From IMG/VR virus record IMGVR_UViG_3300045993_000425, positions 62,001 through 126,000 of that record: a stretch of 64,000 nucleotides of DNA, one strand, 5' to 3'. This DNA comes from a virus. Numbering within the stretch: the first letter of the stretch is position 1; the number at the start of each line of letters is the position of its first letter. The translations under genes and the position numbers were made by a program. This document shows, one piece after another, positions 31,347-38,910 of the stretch. The notes under the pieces were generated by a model that worked only from the letters and a program-made list of their open reading frames with translations, made no database searches and was not told where the DNA came from.

Positions 31347-31813
31347 CACGGCTGCCACCCGATGGCCAGGATGGACTCAAATCCCTCCTCCAGCTTGGGC
31401 TCGTCCAGCTTGCCAGCCACCCGCTCGAAGTCCCGGTCAGGAACCCGCCGATCAGGGGGGCGAGCCTGGTTACGCTTCCGGCAGACCTCGATGGGGGTAT
31501 TCATGAAGACGGCCTCGACGCGGAGTGCCGCCCCAGCGCAGATGTTGATGATGGCAGCACGGTCGATCTCCCGGCTGAACTTAGCGTCGAAGATCACGGG
31601 ACGACGGTCGTCCAGGTCGATGATCCATCCCCCAAGCCGGTTATAGGAGGCTCGCCATGCCCTCGCCGCCCGCTGGGGGCTCCAGTTGTAGCGACCATCG
31701 ACACCCACCAGCTGGGCATCGGGAGAGATGACGAGAGCGTCCCCCTTGTGCTGTTCCAGCCAGGTCGTCTTGCCAGAGCCGGGAAGTCCCACCATCAGCG
31801 TCAGCATCTTCAT
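31346..31813 (-). CDS. Polynucleotide kinase (P-loop, T4 Pnk-like)
   Basis: 155 residues. Walker A is MVGLPGSGKTTWLEQ; ISPDAQLVG and FDAKFSREIDRAAIINI follow, the latter matching the region that positions the 5'-OH substrate in Pnk-type kinases; the lid and C-terminal segment is CRKRNQARPPDRRVPDRDFE with KLDEPKLEEGFESI. It would transfer phosphate from ATP to a 5'-OH RNA or DNA end. The 3'-phosphatase half of T4 Pnk is absent; the cREC protein four kilobases-scale downstream in the same unit may supply end processing (inference). Length is typical for stand-alone kinase domains. Confidence 0.82.
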   Translation of the reverse strand: MKMLTLMVGLPGSGKTTWLEQHKGDALVISPDAQLVGVDGRYNWSPQRAARAWRASYNRLGGWIIDLDDRRPVIFDAKFSREIDRAAIINICAGAALRVEAVFMNTPIEVCRKRNQARPPDRRVPDRDFERVAGKLDEPKLEEGFESILAIGWQP

Positions 31814-31827
31814 CGCATCCTCCTAGT

Positions 31828-32157
31828 TTAGCTTCTGTTCATTTCCAGAATAGCACCATCGCTCGTACTGTACTGCACCCTCCTGACACCCGCCTTCCGA
31901 AGGGCCTCCTGACACTCAGGGCAGGGCTTGGCGAGCCCCCACTCCCCTCTGATGCGAACCCTGATCGAGAGGACATCTGCTCCCTTGGCAGCCTCTCCTG
32001 CCTGCTCCAGAGCGTGGATCTCAGCATGTTTCGTAGCTGAGTTCCAGCCGGTAGCGATGACCCTGCGACCGACGAAGATGAGAACGGCATGCTTGTGCTG
32101 CCGATGCCTCGCCTTCCTGACCGCGAGCCTCTCTGCGACTCTGATAGGAGCGTTCAT
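31828..32157 (-). CDS. Zinc-dependent deaminase-like protein
   Basis: 109 residues. The cytidine/deoxycytidylate deaminase motifs are present: THAEIHAL at residues 42-49 (here read KHAEIHALEQ, with His and catalytic Glu) and KPCPECQEAL (PCxxC). The N-terminus contains KHAVLIFVGRRVIATGWNSA, the usual substrate strand. The ATGA overlap couples it to the upstream gene. It might deaminate a nucleotide or an RNA/DNA base; substrate specificity cannot be read from sequence. Confidence 0.8.
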   Translation of the reverse strand: MNAPIRVAERLAVRKARHRQHKHAVLIFVGRRVIATGWNSATKHAEIHALEQAGEAAKGADVLSIRVRIRGEWGLAKPCPECQEALRKAGVRRVQYSTSDGAILEMNRS

Positions 32158-32588
32158 GCCGCCCCACTGATGAGTCGCTCCAAGTCGAACCGCTCTCCGA
32201 TCACTTCAGAAGCGAAGACCTCCAGCCCAGAGGCGAAGACCACCCTCCCCTCCTGCTCGAGGACGTATTCTGGAACCCTCTGCTCACCCAGAATGAACCC
32301 AACCCCAAGAGGGGTGGGCCTCCAGGCTCCGTAGCTGGGGTCCTTGCTGTCTTCTGCCTGATACTTCTCGATCAGCCCCCAGAGGGCCAATCGGGAGTAG
32401 TCATCCCCCTGAGGGGGAGCGTCCGTCCTCTTCCCAGCCTTGGGAACCCAAGGGAGCAGCCCTTGCTTGACCTGCTTCCGGCTCTCCTGAACCAACCAGG
32501 CGAGCCACTTGACTTGGGACTTCCTGAGGGTCCGCTTATACTCTCGGACCTCATGCCCGCAAGCCCGACATTTGTGGGCGACCCTCAT
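32154..32588 (-). CDS. Protein with N-terminal zinc finger-like motif
   Basis: 144 residues. Begins HKCRACGHEVREYKRTLRKS, a single CxxC. A likely winged or helical domain follows (VKWLAWLVQESRKQVK, YSRLALWGLIEKYQAE) and then LGVGFILGEQRVPEYVLEQE, a layout reminiscent of small transcriptional regulators with a winged helix. It overlaps the micro-gene upstream (TGATG) and the deaminase downstream (ATGA). Function unknown. Confidence 0.6.
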   Translation of the reverse strand: MRVAHKCRACGHEVREYKRTLRKSQVKWLAWLVQESRKQVKQGLLPWVPKAGKRTDAPPQGDDYSRLALWGLIEKYQAEDSKDPSYGAWRPTPLGVGFILGEQRVPEYVLEQEGRVVFASGLEVFASEVIGERFDLERLISGAA

Positions 32589-32665
32589 CAGTTCTCCCCC
32601 AGGTCCTTGAGGGTGATGAGGCAGAAGAGGACGATTGCCATCAGCGGGAGCAGGACGATTTCCAT
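32588..32665 (-). CDS. Micro-protein, single hydrophobic helix
   Basis: 25 residues: MEIVLLPLMAIVLFCLITL followed by KDLGEN. The start follows a GGAGACAAAA ribosome site, and its stop overlaps the ATG of the next gene (TGATG). Likely a membrane micro-protein or a translational coupling leader. Confidence 0.5.
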   Translation of the reverse strand: MEIVLLPLMAIVLFCLITLKDLGEN

Positions 32666-32675
32666 TTTTGTCTCC

Positions 32676-33020
32676 TTAGTCAGCGTAGATGGCCGAGTAC
32701 CAGCCGGTGCAGGCCTCTGCCCACAGGTCCTTCGCGTCGAGAGCCTTCTGCATCCCGTCGATCAGGCTCCACCCGTACTCGAGGGCGGTATCGGAGTTGA
32801 AAAAGTACCGGATGTCGCCACCGTCGTAGACGACGATGAGAGCTGCACCCTTGCCGTACTCCTCGCCCCGCGCCGACCACTCCTGAGGCGAGTAGAAGGT
32901 CTTGCAGCCACCCGAGTCGGTCAGGCCGTTCTTCTCCAGCTGCTTGATGATTGCCCGGTAGGCCTTCTTGCCTGCGCCGGAGAGTCCTTCGGGCTGCTCG
33001 AGGTTCTTGATGTCGGCCAT
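32676..33020 (-). CDS. Small soluble alpha/beta protein, first gene of the unit
   Basis: 114 residues from the ATG at 33020 behind AAGGAGCTC; a longer frame would start inside the promoter. Helix (GKKAYRAIIKQLEKNG), then strands ALIVVYDGGDIRYFFNSD and a helical end (YGWSLIDGMQKALDAKD). Small proteins of this type are common in phage early regions; no function recognised. It sits directly behind a strong promoter, so it should be among the most highly expressed in this unit. Confidence 0.65.
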   Translation of the reverse strand: MADIKNLEQPEGLSGAGKKAYRAIIKQLEKNGLTDSGGCKTFYSPQEWSARGEEYGKGAALIVVYDGGDIRYFFNSDTALEYGWSLIDGMQKALDAKDLWAEACTGWYSAIYAD

Positions 33021-33058
33021 TTTGAGCTCCTTGGTTCGGGGTGAACTGCGATGAAGAG

Positions 33059-33087
33059 ATACTATCAAAACACCGAGCAGAGGTCAA
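33059..33087 (-). promoter_or_regulatory. Promoter for the 29357-33020 unit
   Basis: Minus strand: TTGACC, 17 bp, TGA-TAGTAT. Strong match of the phage promoter family, 39 bp upstream of the first start. Confidence 0.8.
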
Positions 33088-33117
33088 CGTCTTTCGACAT
33101 CACCAGCCTGCTGCCTA

Positions 33118-34578
33118 CTACGGCAGCCCCGAGACGCGGACCAGAACCCGCTTGGTACGGGTCACGGCAACGTACTCGATGTTCGTCTCCTCCTGCCGGT
33201 CAGCGTTCTTGATGTAGAAGGTGTCGTCGAGGACATAGACAGTGTCCCGCTCCAACCCCTTCGCCTTGTGAACCGAGGAGCAGACGATGTAGCACTCAGG
33301 GGTCGCGTTGTCCGCGAACAGCCCATCCACGCGAGCCTCGATCTCCTGAATGGAGGTGGCAGCGGTGGCGATTGCATACAGACACGCCGCCTGGTCGCAG
33401 ACCTGATCGAGTTTGGCAGCCAGCTTCTTGTTGCCCGACAGCTTGGCGGTTTCCTTCTCTTCCCAAGCCTCGACCTTTGCGATGAACTCGCGAACGTCCT
33501 TCGCCTTCGCCTTCAGGTTCTTGATGACAGCCTTGAGCCCTGCCCCTATGTCGCGACCCTCCACCTTCGCAGGCTTGTTGAGGGCGAGCAGCTTGAGAGC
33601 GGTGCGAACCAGAGGTGCATTCTTGCGGGAGAGGACGAAGCTGCCGACGTTGGCATCCGCGAGCATCCCCTCGTAGTTGGTCTTGCGGACCTCGCCCTGA
33701 GGAGCCTCAGGAGCCGCCTGGTAGTCGGGAACCAGCTTGGCGGCGATCTCGACCACCAACTTGGGGCAACGGTAGGTCGTCGTCAGAGGGAGCTCCTTCG
33801 CCTTCAGTTCGACCTTGAGGCGGTCGAGGCTGCCAGAGTCGGCACCCCGAAAGCCGTAGATCGCCTGCCGGTCGTCACCGATGACCACCACCCTCCCGCC
33901 CTTCTTGACCACCTTCTGAGCGAGCAGGATCTGCGCCTCATTCATGTCCTGGCACTCATCGATGACCACCAGATCGTACCGACCATTCGCCCATCCCGGC
34001 TGGGCGACAGCGAGGTACACCATGTCGTCGAAGTCAACCGTCCCGTCCTTGATGAGGGCGAGAGCCATCGCCTTCTTGGCGCAGTCAGCGACCCGAGAGG
34101 TGGTCCAGTTGTCCTGCTGCCACTCTTCCTTGGGCTCCAGGTCGAACTCAACTGCGATCTCGACCAGCCGCTCGATGGTCGGGAAGAGAGAGATCCCCTT
34201 CGCCTTGCTGGCGAGGTTTGCGATGAGTTTGGTCATGTCGTCGGGGGTCGCGTCCCCGACCGCCGCCTTCTTGGCGAGCCTCCAGCCACGGTCCTTGTCG
34301 ACCCGAACCCCAGACCAGTTCCTGCGAACGATCTCGAAGCCCACAGAGTGCAGGGTCGCGGAGGAGGCCTTGGGGTTCTTGATCTTGCGACCGAGTTCGT
34401 CCGCGATCTTCTTGTTGAAAGCGGCGAAGAGCAGCTTGCCCTCAGGGGCAAATGAAATTGCCTCCACCGCAGTGGTGGTTTTGCCAGTGCCCGCCCTCGC
34501 CCGCACGACGAGGTTCCCAGAGCCGGTCGCGAACCACTGGAAGATGTCCTTCTGCTGCTGGGACCAGGTCGTCGTCAT
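33118..34578 (-). CDS. UvrD/PcrA-like superfamily 1 DNA helicase
   Basis: 486 residues. All SF1A motifs are visible in order: Walker A VRARAGTGKTTTAVEA, motif Ia FAAFNKKIADEL, Walker B DLVVIDECQDMNEAQ, motif III VVVIGDDRQAIYGFRGAD, motif IV TTYRCPKLVVEIA, motif V SSVHKAKGLERDTVYVL and motif VI EYVAVTRTKRVLV. It is shorter than UvrD (about 720), with reduced 1B/2B regions. It would unwind DNA in replication, recombination or repair. Its promoter lies 42 bp upstream. A long plus-strand frame through this gene is a codon-bias artefact. Confidence 0.9.
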   Translation of the reverse strand: MTTTWSQQQKDIFQWFATGSGNLVVRARAGTGKTTTAVEAISFAPEGKLLFAAFNKKIADELGRKIKNPKASSATLHSVGFEIVRRNWSGVRVDKDRGWRLAKKAAVGDATPDDMTKLIANLASKAKGISLFPTIERLVEIAVEFDLEPKEEWQQDNWTTSRVADCAKKAMALALIKDGTVDFDDMVYLAVAQPGWANGRYDLVVIDECQDMNEAQILLAQKVVKKGGRVVVIGDDRQAIYGFRGADSGSLDRLKVELKAKELPLTTTYRCPKLVVEIAAKLVPDYQAAPEAPQGEVRKTNYEGMLADANVGSFVLSRKNAPLVRTALKLLALNKPAKVEGRDIGAGLKAVIKNLKAKAKDVREFIAKVEAWEEKETAKLSGNKKLAAKLDQVCDQAACLYAIATAATSIQEIEARVDGLFADNATPECYIVCSSVHKAKGLERDTVYVLDDTFYIKNADRQEETNIEYVAVTRTKRVLVRVSGLP

Positions 34579-34619
34579 TGCGCTCTCCTTGGAAGGTGGT
34601 TGGCGTCGAAGACAAAAGC

Positions 34620-34648
34620 AGACTATCAGAACGCTCCGAAGCCGTCAA
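34620..34648 (-). promoter_or_regulatory. Promoter for the helicase gene
   Basis: Minus strand: TTGACG, 17 bp, TGA-TAGTCT. One base from the family -10 consensus. Confidence 0.75.
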
Positions 34649-34660
34649 CCGGTTTTGATA

Positions 34661-34987
34661 CTATTTCTTCAGGTCTGGGTGCTGCTTGGGGTCGTCCCAT
34701 CCGCAGTCACAGCCAGGAAGGCAGGAAACCAGCCCGGTTAGCCGCTCCAGGACTGTCTCCCAGACCCAGATTCGAGCCTCGGTTTCGTCTCCGTAGGCAG
34801 TTGCCGCTCCCGCAACATGCCCATCATCGATCCATCGCCAGCCCTCTGGCGAGCAGACATCGACCCTCAGGAATCGCCCATCCTGCTCGACCTCGAGGTC
34901 CAGATTCTGACCGGCGACCTCCTCGATCTTCTTGATCTTTGCCTCGACCTTCTTTCGGAGGGCGAGTTCCTTCCTTGTGGGTTTCAT
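34661..34987 (-). CDS. Small phage early-type protein
   Basis: 108 residues. N-terminal charged coiled helix (RKELALRKKVEAKIKKIEE), then strands LDLEVEQDGRFLRVDVCSPE, and a C-terminus with CLPGCDCGW. It overlaps the upstream gene by 4 bp (ATGA). Not recognised. Confidence 0.6.
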   Translation of the reverse strand: MKPTRKELALRKKVEAKIKKIEEVAGQNLDLEVEQDGRFLRVDVCSPEGWRWIDDGHVAGAATAYGDETEARIWVWETVLERLTGLVSCLPGCDCGWDDPKQHPDLKK

Positions 34988-35250
34988 GCTGCCCTCTCTG
35001 CCTCGTCAAGGCTATCCTCGACCTCGACCAGGTGCTTGAGTGCCTCCATCTGATCCTGTCGGAGGTAGTCGAGAACGTCGAACTTTCCAGCAGTTGTTGC
35101 GTACTTGATCGCTGACTTGCACACCCTGAAGACGCGAGCAGCTTTCTCGTATTCCTGACGCAGGGCTGCCAGCTTGATGAGACTGAGCCGCTTCCGCTTG
35201 AGAGCGGGGGTCAGCTTGGTTGCCTTCTTCTTCGGCTTCTTGGTTGCCAT
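34984..35250 (-). CDS. Basic helical protein
   Basis: 88 residues. The first 25 are Lys-rich (MATKKPKKKATKLTPALKRK), as in DNA- or RNA-binding proteins; the rest is helical (LSLIKLAALRQEYEKAARVF, DVLDYLRQDQMEALKHLVEV). Middle gene of a three-gene unit from the promoter at 35566. Not recognised. Confidence 0.6.
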   Translation of the reverse strand: MATKKPKKKATKLTPALKRKRLSLIKLAALRQEYEKAARVFRVCKSAIKYATTAGKFDVLDYLRQDQMEALKHLVEVEDSLDEAERAA

Positions 35251-35262
35251 TTTGCTCCTTGG

Positions 35263-35559
35263 TTAGAGATGGGTGTCGAGCCCAGTGATGGAGGTGAACA
35301 CCTTCGCCAGGTCTTCTGCGTAGATCCCGTTGAGCAGCGTCGGCTTGATCGACTTCTTGCGGCTGACACCGAAGACCGTATAGGTGTCATCGGCTTCCAG
35401 CCGAACGTCCACCGACTTCATGCTGCCGATGGTCAGCTTGATCGACACCGAGTCCGACAGGAAGAGGAACTTTGCCCCTGTCATCATGACGAACCGGTTG
35501 CCACCCAGCTGCTGGACGATGGTCTTGCCGACTTGGAAGTAGTCTTCTTCGTTGGTCAT
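35263..35559 (-). CDS. Conserved-type mobile-element protein (GGNRFVMMTGAK)
   Basis: 98 residues. The signature IVQQLGGNRFVMMTGAKFLF is a sequence style I have seen in many small proteins of phages and conjugative elements without known function; strands VSIKLTIGSMKSVDVRLEAD and a C-terminal IYAEDLAKVFTSITGLDTHL complete it. It is directly behind a strong promoter. No catalytic residue is evident. Confidence 0.65.
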   Translation of the reverse strand: MTNEEDYFQVGKTIVQQLGGNRFVMMTGAKFLFLSDSVSIKLTIGSMKSVDVRLEADDTYTVFGVSRKKSIKPTLLNGIYAEDLAKVFTSITGLDTHL

Positions 35560-35565
35560 GGTGTG

Positions 35566-35594
35566 AGACTATCAGAAGCCGACGAGGCTGTCAA
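35566..35594 (-). promoter_or_regulatory. Promoter for the 34661-35559 unit
   Basis: Minus strand: TTGACA, 17 bp, TGA-TAGTCT. The -10 is only 7 bp from the ATG, so the leader must be very short or start selection shifted. Confidence 0.7.
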
Positions 35595-35605
35595 CTACGA
35601 TAGGA

Positions 35606-36199
35606 TCACTTGCTCCAGCGGAGGGGCGGCAGGATAGGCAAGCGACCTCCAGACCTCTTCCAGACGAACAGCCCATATTCTGAACTGTCAGTGCCACCAT
35701 CTGTGAAGGAGGGTCTACCGGCTATGGGCTGAAGCGCATATAGAGGGTAGCGTTCGTAGAGGTCAGCCCTCTTCTGCCCAGCTAGGAAGGCGAGCCTGAG
35801 GAGGAAGGCGAGGCAACCACCATCGTTGAGAAGCGGGAGGCAGTGCCTGACCGTCTCTTCTGCCTTTGAGTAGTCAGGGTTGCCCACGATGAGGTCTACA
35901 GGCTCGCTCCAGTCGAAGACGTTCATCTTGCTGACTAGCCCAGGTCCAGAGCAGGCAGGGAGGAGGTCGATGCCTTCCAGGCTTGACTCAGGCCAGATGC
36001 TATCAGCAGCCCGAAGGAATGCCCCTCCTCCGCAGCCTGGCTCGAGGACGGTCCTGGGCGCGATTCCGAGCCTGTCCCTAAGGGAGCGGCAGATCGCCAG
36101 GGCTAGGCCATCTGGGGTGTAGAAGGCCCCTCGTTCCTTTCGGCCTGTTTCGCCATCTGGAGCGAGGATATTGATGAGCAGCTTGTGGTCTTCAGTCAT
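35606..36199 (-). CDS. N6-adenine DNA methyltransferase-like protein
   Basis: 197 residues. GAFYTPDGLALAICRSL matches the FYTP opening of TaqI/Eco57I-type enzymes; VLEPGCGGGAFLRAAD is motif I (AdoMet binding), SLEGIDLLP is motif II, and DLIVGNPDYSKAEET is motif IV, with NPDY in place of the common NPPY. No target-recognition domain is visible, so it may act alone as a small modification enzyme or methylate another substrate. It is 15 bp downstream of a second methyltransferase-like gene. Confidence 0.75.
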   Translation of the reverse strand: MTEDHKLLINILAPDGETGRKERGAFYTPDGLALAICRSLRDRLGIAPRTVLEPGCGGGAFLRAADSIWPESSLEGIDLLPACSGPGLVSKMNVFDWSEPVDLIVGNPDYSKAEETVRHCLPLLNDGGCLAFLLRLAFLAGQKRADLYERYPLYALQPIAGRPSFTDGGTDSSEYGLFVWKRSGGRLPILPPLRWSK

Positions 36200-36214
36200 G
36201 CTCGATTGATAGCA

Positions 36215-36844
36215 CTAACGCTTGACAGACCTAGCCAATCCGATGAGCATGTCTCTGAACTCAAGAGGGGTAGCTGCTCGCTTCTTTTTGCCCATGAGCT
36301 CGACGGCATCATTCGGACCTCGAGCGCCACGCACTCGATCCTCGGGGCTCCCCTTCCACTTATGGGTGGAGGTGCCGTCACCGTGCCATATCTGGGGTCT
36401 ATCTGTTCCTACGGCATAGAGCCAAGTCGGCTTGATCGCTCCATGACCGTAAGCTCCCTGCTCGACCTCGACGGTGTGCCCGATGCCATCTCCGGCGGGG
36501 GTCCAAGGCGAATAGATGCCCCCTACCGGCTTGGCGATACCAAACATTTTCCAAGCCAGGGTGCCCGCTGGGTGCTCGAGGACGCCACCATACCGCCTGA
36601 CCTGCTGTAGAGCGTGCTCAAAGAGCCCTCCATCCATGCCAGGACGCTCGTATCGCACCTTGCCGCTGGGACCACCTGACCAGTATTTACCGAAGCGGGC
36701 ACAGGGCGGGTGTGCAATCACCGGGTGAGGCCCCTGGTAGGTCCGAGCGTCCCTCTTCTCGTCATAGGGGTCGACTCCCGGCACGTCGGAGTAGATACCT
36801 TTTGACTGTACATAGAGGGCAGCGATGGGACTTTTGCTAGTCAT
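36215..36844 (-). CDS. Putative cytosine-methyltransferase-like phage protein
   Basis: 209 residues. The central motif PVIAHPPCARFGKYWSGGPS includes a PPC similar to the catalytic loop of DNA cytosine methyltransferases, followed by GGVLEHPAGTLAWKMFG, comparable to the ENV/EHP region. The N-terminal AdoMet loop is not obvious, and the C-terminus has HGAIKPTWLYAVGTDRP. A catalytically distinct or AdoMet-independent enzyme is possible. It lies next to an N6-methyltransferase-like gene, and the two may modify phage DNA against host restriction (inference). Confidence 0.5.
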   Translation of the reverse strand: MTSKSPIAALYVQSKGIYSDVPGVDPYDEKRDARTYQGPHPVIAHPPCARFGKYWSGGPSGKVRYERPGMDGGLFEHALQQVRRYGGVLEHPAGTLAWKMFGIAKPVGGIYSPWTPAGDGIGHTVEVEQGAYGHGAIKPTWLYAVGTDRPQIWHGDGTSTHKWKGSPEDRVRGARGPNDAVELMGKKKRAATPLEFRDMLIGLARSVKR

Positions 36845-36868
36845 GCACAGAAGATTGGTACTATTAGC

Positions 36869-36897
36869 TGGACGAGCGGCTAGCCTTCTGCTAGTAT
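36869..36897 (+). promoter_or_regulatory. Promoter for the 36904 plus-strand unit
   Basis: TGGACG, 17 bp, TGC-TAGTAT. The -10 is 7 bp from the ATG, implying a near-leaderless mRNA or a slightly downstream start. Confidence 0.65.
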
Positions 36898-36903
36898 CGC
36901 TGC

Positions 36904-37221
36904 ATGTTCACTCAAGCCGATTGGGTCGAGGGGTCGGGAGCTCGCAGGAAGCTCTTCGACTTCGTCTGCCAGAAGCTCAATGACATCTCGCCTGGCTTTG
37001 AGGTCCAGGACGGTGTCACGGGACCTCTCATCAGGCACATCCCCTCCAACGTGGCTGTTGGGGTGCGCCCCACCCTGCCTGCTAACTCGTTGAAACCGTT
37101 CTACATTCACTGCCGTCTCACTCGCAAGTTCCCAGTGAAGGCTGACGGCACCTTCAACGCTGACCTGCTCGTCCAGCGGGTCCTAGAGGTCGAGGAACTA
37201 TTCGGAGAGGTGGAGTCATGA
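36904..37221 (+). CDS. Small early protein
   Basis: 105 residues. A DNA- or protein-binding style domain with KLFDFVCQKLNDISPGFE, VGVRPTLPANSLKPFYIHCR and a C-terminal ADLLVQRVLEVEELFGE. First of six coupled plus-strand genes; its stop overlaps the next start (ATGA). No ribosome site is apparent between promoter and ATG. Not recognised. Confidence 0.6.
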   Translation: MFTQADWVEGSGARRKLFDFVCQKLNDISPGFEVQDGVTGPLIRHIPSNVAVGVRPTLPANSLKPFYIHCRLTRKFPVKADGTFNADLLVQRVLEVEELFGEVES

Positions 37222-37406
37222 GCGAGGCGAGGTTGGAGGAATCTGTCGAGCCCTTGAGGTCTAGGAGGCACCGCTGCAAGTCCTGTGACAGGTCAGCGGC
37301 GTTCCTGTCGCCAGATGGGCGCTACCGGGCTGACCCAGAGCATGACCTCTGCCGACAGTGCTACAGGTCAGCAGCACAGAGTGCCAGAATGAGGAGAGCA
37401 TCATGA
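37218..37406 (+). CDS. Zinc-finger-like small protein
   Basis: 62 residues. RRHRCKSCDRSAAF and DLCRQCYRSAAQ give two CxxC pairs 30 residues apart, the layout of a treble-clef or ribbon zinc finger; Arg-rich. Coupled both sides by ATGA overlaps. Likely nucleic-acid or protein binding. Not recognised. Confidence 0.6.
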   Translation: MSEARLEESVEPLRSRRHRCKSCDRSAAFLSPDGRYRADPEHDLCRQCYRSAAQSARMRRAS

Positions 37407-37666
37407 GCGACGAGGTAGCATTCCTGAAGAAGGACATCACCGACCTGGAGCGGGAGTTGGAGCGGCACCGGCATGGTGAGACGCTGGAGGGCGACTTCAT
37501 CTGCCCTGACAGCCTCATGATGACCCAGCTGGCGAGTACTCTCGAAAAGACGATGATGTGTCTGGAGGGAATCCTCTCTGACCCTGACCTCGACGCTCTC
37601 GCAATCCGCAATAAAATCGATGGCATCCTCATGGCCATCGATGCAGCGACGACCATCGACCCATGA
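37403..37666 (+). CDS. Helical early protein
   Basis: 87 residues from the ATG in ATGA; the longer frame is rejected. Charged helix (DEVAFLKKDITDLERELERH), then LMMTQLASTLEKTMMCLEGI. Possibly dimeric by coiled coil. Its ATGA overlap leads to the next gene. Confidence 0.6.
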   Translation: MSDEVAFLKKDITDLERELERHRHGETLEGDFICPDSLMMTQLASTLEKTMMCLEGILSDPDLDALAIRNKIDGILMAIDAATTIDP

Positions 37667-37914
37667 CACTCCCAACCGCCAAAAGACTAGCTAGAGGCCT
37701 CTGGAACATCACCCAGGTGATGGGGTCAGAGGAGCGTCTAGAGGTGCATATGCAGGCGACTACCGGCGATTGGCACCTCCACTATGGCAAGGGGTCCAAG
37801 AAGCCAGACCAGATGGGGCATTGGGCTACAGGTACGGTGACGGCTGGGATGTCGGACAGACAGCTGTTTGATGTAGCCGTACAGATGCTGACACAGTTGG
37901 AGGGAACATGCTGA
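37663..37914 (+). CDS. Small early protein
   Basis: 83 residues: AKRLARGLWNITQVMGSEER, then a strand with VHMQATTGDWHLHYGKGSKK, then a helical end SDRQLFDVAVQMLTQLEG. Small alpha/beta fold. Coupled upstream by ATGA and overlapping the next gene by 7 bp. Not recognised. Confidence 0.6.
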   Translation: MTLPTAKRLARGLWNITQVMGSEERLEVHMQATTGDWHLHYGKGSKKPDQMGHWATGTVTAGMSDRQLFDVAVQMLTQLEGTC

Positions 37915-38159
37915 TTTCTGCCGGAGAGGACAACTACTACGCCAAGCAGTCTGGCGGTCCTGATTGCGATGACGACGTGCCTGAGCCAGACGAGGACGAT
38001 CTCGATGAGGAAATGGCTCGTCTTGGGAAGCAGATCCTAGAGGACTACATCCCCGAGGCGTGGCCCGAGATGTTCGCGGAATTGCTCAAGAACAAAGTCG
38101 AGATCGCCTACCAGTGGGGACTCGCCAAAATGAAGGAGCCGGTAGACTATGACGACTGA
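37908..38159 (+). CDS. Acidic early protein
   Basis: 83 residues, with an Asp/Glu run around residues 22-35 (CDDDVPEPDEDDLDEEMARL) and a helical C-terminus (EDYIPEAWPEMFAELLKNKV, EIAYQWGLAKM). GGAGGGAAC precedes the ATG. Strong acidity is shared with several early genes here and may indicate DNA mimicry or adaptor function (inference). Confidence 0.6.
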   Translation: MLISAGEDNYYAKQSGGPDCDDDVPEPDEDDLDEEMARLGKQILEDYIPEAWPEMFAELLKNKVEIAYQWGLAKMKEPVDYDD

Positions 38160-38388
38160 ATACGAGCCAAGCACCTGGAATGGGGACTTCTCTGAACTGC
38201 TAGGAATGGAGAAGATTTCTCGGCACCCAGACGAGATCCAAGCCCTGAAGAAGGCGATCTCCGACATCCAGTGGGCAAAAAAGCAGGTCGGATGCACCTG
38301 CGATCCGCACTGCGACCTGAAGTGGAACGAACAAGAACAGCAGTTCTCAGCCTACACCAGCCACTCTGACAAGTGCGCTAGCCGGTAG
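38149..38388 (+). CDS. Small Cys/His-containing early protein
   Basis: 79 residues. The C-terminal half QVGCTCDPHCDLKWNEQEQQ followed by HSDKCASR holds four Cys and two His, a plausible zinc site. N-terminal helix EIQALKKAISDIQWAKK. Its stop overlaps the convergent 38378 gene by 11 bp. Not recognised. Confidence 0.6.
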   Translation: MTTEYEPSTWNGDFSELLGMEKISRHPDEIQALKKAISDIQWAKKQVGCTCDPHCDLKWNEQEQQFSAYTSHSDKCASR

Positions 38389-38854
38389 AGTCCATTCCTG
38401 GGTTGCTGTCCGTCTTGCTATTGAAGGACGGCAGCACCGCAGGCGTAAGACCATGACCTTGCTGGCTATTTGCTCTCATAACCTGAAGCAAGATTGAGAT
38501 CTGGTCCTTCGTCGCACGCTGGCTCTTCAGGATGGCATCGAAGCGGGCTTCCTCCTGTTTCGTGTGTTCCGACAGAGCCTTACTCACAGCACCGACGACT
38601 CTAGCGTCAACCTTCGCCAGGAATGACTCATAGAGCCGAATCAGGTTCTGCCCACCCACGAAGAGGCTCATCATGCCGCCACAGATGAGCACCAGAAGAG
38701 GCCAGTGCTCTGCCAGCTGCCACTCCCCGGTGCCGTTAGCCGCAGCCGCAGCTAGAGTAGAACCGGCGTAGATGCTCAGACCAGAGAAGGCCTTGGTCTT
38801 GACTGAAAATCCTGTCATTCTAGTTACTTCTGACCACAGCATCCCTACGCTCAT
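38378..38854 (-). CDS. Membrane protein with coiled-coil tail, antisense to the early run
   Basis: 158 residues from the ATG at 38854 behind a GAGGAG site; a frame starting further up would overlap the divergent promoter. Two membrane segments (GLSIYAGSTLAAAAANG; WPLLVLICGGMMSLFVGG) are followed by a charged helical region (LYESFLAKVDARVVGAVSKA, LSEHTKQEEARFDAILKSQR) and a disordered end. Topology recalls holin-like or toxin/exclusion membrane proteins. It is the only minus-strand gene inside the 36.9-46.6 kb plus-strand early region. TGA-TAGTAT at 38896-38901 could be an extended -10 for it. Confidence 0.6.
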   Translation of the reverse strand: MSVGMLWSEVTRMTGFSVKTKAFSGLSIYAGSTLAAAAANGTGEWQLAEHWPLLVLICGGMMSLFVGGQNLIRLYESFLAKVDARVVGAVSKALSEHTKQEEARFDAILKSQRATKDQISILLQVMRANSQQGHGLTPAVLPSFNSKTDSNPGMDSTG

Positions 38855-38910
38855 AGCTGACTCCTCAACAAGGCATGAGGTAGAGATTACATCCGACCAT
38901 ACTATCAGAG

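Noticed and set aside
33268-34455. Plus-strand 395-codon ORF opposite the helicase
   Set aside because: It mirrors the helicase gene codon by codon (GC-rich third positions), has no ribosome site and its product has no recognisable motif, whereas the helicase has all SF1 motifs.
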